Assembly: GCA_001831055.1 (NCBI GenBank)
Contig: MIDO01000103.1
Span: 3,830 to 17,997 of the forward strand
Length of the DNA stretch: 14,168 nt
Source of the DNA: Verrucomicrobia bacterium GWC2_42_7
Lineage (GTDB): Bacteria > Verrucomicrobiota > Verrucomicrobiia > Opitutales > GWC2-42-7-A
Direction: 5' to 3'
Shown: piece after piece, positions 12,613 through 14,168 of the stretch
Layout of the letters: each line of letters begins with the position of its first letter
Numbering within the stretch: the stretch's first letter is position 1
Notes under the pieces: generated by a model
The model's input: only the letters and a program-made list of their open reading frames with translations
The model's database searches: none
What the model was told of the DNA's origin: nothing
Program-made: the position numbers and the translations under genes

Positions 12613-14124
12613 CTACACTCTACCGTAAATTTGGGCGAGGTTTTTGAGATAGGAGGAGGCGTTTGAAGCGAGGGTGTTAAGTTGGTGTTGGGAGAAGCGC
12701 CATTGCCAGTTACCTTGGGGGCGTCCTGGGGAATTCATTCTGGACTCTGAGCCGAGGCTTAGGAGGTCCTGCATGGGGATGATGGCGAGGTTACTTATGG
12801 ATTCATAGGCCGATCGGATGAGATCCCAAGGGACTTCATTCCCTGGAACGCGCAAATAGCGACGAAAGTGGTCACGGACCTTTTCGGGAGCGGATTGATA
12901 CCAACCCCAAGAGGAGTCATTGTCGTGTGACCCTGTGTAGATGACGCTGTTTTGCTTCAAGTTATGAGGGAGGTAAGGGTTATCGGCATCCCCTCCGAAG
13001 GCAAATTGGAGAATTGCCATTCCGGGAAGCCCTACGGTGTCTCTCAATTCAAGAACTTCAGGAACAAGGTCGCCTAGGTCTTCTGCAATGAGTTGTGCAT
13101 TAGGGAATTGCTCCTTTAGTGCGAGGAAGAAGTCGAGACCAGGACCCCGTTTCCATGATCCCTTACGTGCATCATTTGCATTTGCGGGTATTTCCCAATA
13201 ATTATGAAAAGCTCTAAAGTGGTCGATACGAACGACGTCATACATTTTAAAAGAATTTCCTAATCGACGCATCCACCAATCATAGCGCTGCTTTTTTAAA
13301 AGGTCCCAGTTGAAAAGAGGATTTCCCCAGAGTTGGCCGGTGGGAGAAAAATAATCAGGGGGAACGCCTGCAACGGCTAAGGGAAGGCCTTCCTTATTCA
13401 ATTGAAAAATCTCAGGGTGTGCCCAAACATCTGCACTGTCTAACCCCACAAAGATCGGAATATCTCCGATAATCTTGATTCCATGTTGGGAGGCATACTT
13501 TTTCAAAAAGTCCCACTGAGCAAAGAAAAGGTATTGATAAAACTGAATGGCTTCGATTGGCACAGCAAGGGAACGGATGAGTGGATGGTTTTTCCCTAAA
13601 TCATAGGAACGCAAGCCTTCTGGCCACTCAAACCACGGTTTCCCTGAAAAATGATTTTTTAACGCTTGGAAATAAGCGTATGGATTCAGCCATGAAGATT
13701 CCGATTTTTTGAAATCCTCAAAAGTCTTAAAGTTTTCAAAAATCCTACAACGGCATTTGTTGTATCTTGAAAATGCAATCTGTAGAACCACAAAAAACCT
13801 TTCGTAAAGCCCTCCGTAATCTACGCGTTCATGCGACAATTTTCCCAACCCCTCACACTCCTCCTTTGAGAGTAAGCCCAATTCAATCAACTGAGTCAGA
13901 TCGATTAAATAAGGATTGCCTGCAAATGCCGAAAAACATTGATAGGGAGAATCGCCAAAACCTGTCGGCCCCAACGGACACAATTGCCAGTAGCACATGC
14001 CCGCACCTTGTAAGAAATCGACAAACTGCCTCGCCGATTCTCCTAAACACCCAACCCCCTGCCTGCTCGGCAACGATGTCGGGTGCAACAATACCCCTGC
14101 CGCTCGCTGTTTTAACCAATTCAT
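12613..14124 (-). CDS. malQ: 4-alpha-glucanotransferase (amylomaltase, GH77)
   Basis: MalQ transfers alpha-1,4-glucan chains between maltodextrins (disproportionation) in the cytoplasm and works with glycogen or starch breakdown. From ATG 14124 the protein has 503 residues, the usual bacterial length, and begins with AAGVLLHPTSLPSRQGVGCLG, the GH77 N-terminal signature. Catalytic residues are in place: the nucleophile Asp301 in VRIDHFRAFHNYWE, the acid/base Glu348 in LIAEDLGDLVPEV, and Asp401 in YTGSHDND. DIPIFVGLDSADVWAHPE, LWGNPLFNW and the closing GRPQGNWQWR are also typical. The frame extends upstream to a TTG at 14163, but that part reads through a palindrome and is not conserved in the family, so ATG 14124 is preferred. 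No SD is visible. It converges on the exported-protein gene. Confidence 0.97.
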   Translation of the reverse strand: MNWLKQRAAGVLLHPTSLPSRQGVGCLGESARQFVDFLQGAGMCYWQLCPLGPTGFGDSPYQCFSAFAGNPYLIDLTQLIELGLLSKEECEGLGKLSHERVDYGGLYERFFVVLQIAFSRYNKCRCRIFENFKTFEDFKKSESSWLNPYAYFQALKNHFSGKPWFEWPEGLRSYDLGKNHPLIRSLAVPIEAIQFYQYLFFAQWDFLKKYASQHGIKIIGDIPIFVGLDSADVWAHPEIFQLNKEGLPLAVAGVPPDYFSPTGQLWGNPLFNWDLLKKQRYDWWMRRLGNSFKMYDVVRIDHFRAFHNYWEIPANANDARKGSWKRGPGLDFFLALKEQFPNAQLIAEDLGDLVPEVLELRDTVGLPGMAILQFAFGGDADNPYLPHNLKQNSVIYTGSHDNDSSWGWYQSAPEKVRDHFRRYLRVPGNEVPWDLIRSAYESISNLAIIPMQDLLSLGSESRMNSPGRPQGNWQWRFSQHQLNTLASNASSYLKNLAQIYGRV

Positions 14125-14136
14125 AAAGTTTATTTT

Positions 14137-14168
14137 TGGGGAAAACCCATTTTGGTCACCCAAAATGG
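14137..14168. repeat. Partial palindromic hairpin upstream of malQ (cut by the window edge)
   Basis: CCATTTTGG (14147-14155) pairs perfectly with CCAAAATGG (14160-14168) around TCAC, preceded by GGGGAAAAC. It has the same plan as 12541-12580 (GGGAAAACC, 2 variable bases, TTTTGG), with the variable bases changed in both arms (GC/GC there, CA/TG here). The missing right end should read GGTTTTCCC if the element is complete. Confidence 0.55.

Noticed and set aside
1..14168. CRISPR array, tRNA or rRNA genes, transposase or integrase genes
   Set aside because: No regularly spaced short repeats, no cloverleaf with a CCA-type end and no DDE or recombinase motifs were found in any reading frame I inspected.

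Overview
The window comes from a bacterial chromosome of low-to-moderate GC content. It carries an F-type (not V-type) ATP synthase operon, two classical chemoreceptors, an AsmA-like envelope protein (so an outer membrane is likely) and a GH77 4-alpha-glucanotransferase. Almost no gene has a convincing Shine-Dalgarno sequence. The subunit a/c sequences and the scarcity of SD sites fit Verrucomicrobiota, perhaps the Opitutia/Puniceicoccales side. This placement comes from pattern memory only, and I hold it at about 50%. No gene marks a phage, plasmid, transposase or CRISPR system.

Layout. Positions 1-1962 (minus strand) hold the start of an ATP synthase operon in the order atpB (a), atpE (c), atpF (b), then the first codons of a probable atpH (delta) running off the left edge. 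A sigma70-like promoter lies just upstream of atpB. The 193-nt spacer between atpE and atpF is unusually long and can fold into a multi-stem structure with a terminator-like hairpin. Positions 2070-2400 hold repeats and hairpins. Positions 2527-7131 hold two divergently transcribed methyl-accepting chemotaxis proteins with unrelated-looking sensor halves and similar signalling halves. The pair is bracketed by an inverted repeat of about 125 bp (2116-2240 and 7183-7310) with a 43-bp perfect core.

Positions 7305-8558 hold two direct copies of a module of about 160 bp, exactly 1000 bp apart at their promoters. Each copy contains a decayed minus-strand coding fragment and an identical-pattern plus-strand promoter (TTATCA-N17-TATAAA). 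The first copy drives a metallo-beta-lactamase-fold hydrolase (7571-8206). The second overlaps the start of a large AsmA-like protein (8555-11191). Positions 11192-11530 are non-coding, with hairpins and a promoter, followed by an exported cysteine-containing protein of unknown function (11531-12352). Three hairpins fill the convergent gap before malQ (minus strand, about 12613-14124), and a partial hairpin lies upstream of malQ at the right edge.

The most distinctive feature is a set of short, nearly perfect intergenic hairpins that share an outer AAAACC...GGTTTT core but differ, in a compensated way, in their inner stems and loops. Most sit at gene 3' ends, where they can act as terminators. 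One (7484-7522) is present in one copy of the direct repeat and missing from the other, which suggests the hairpins have been inserted or lost as units. The genes cover separate housekeeping tasks (energy, motility signalling, detoxification, envelope, glycogen/maltodextrin metabolism) and do not form one pathway. I see no convincing new multi-gene system. The novelty, if any, is in the repeat and hairpin architecture.
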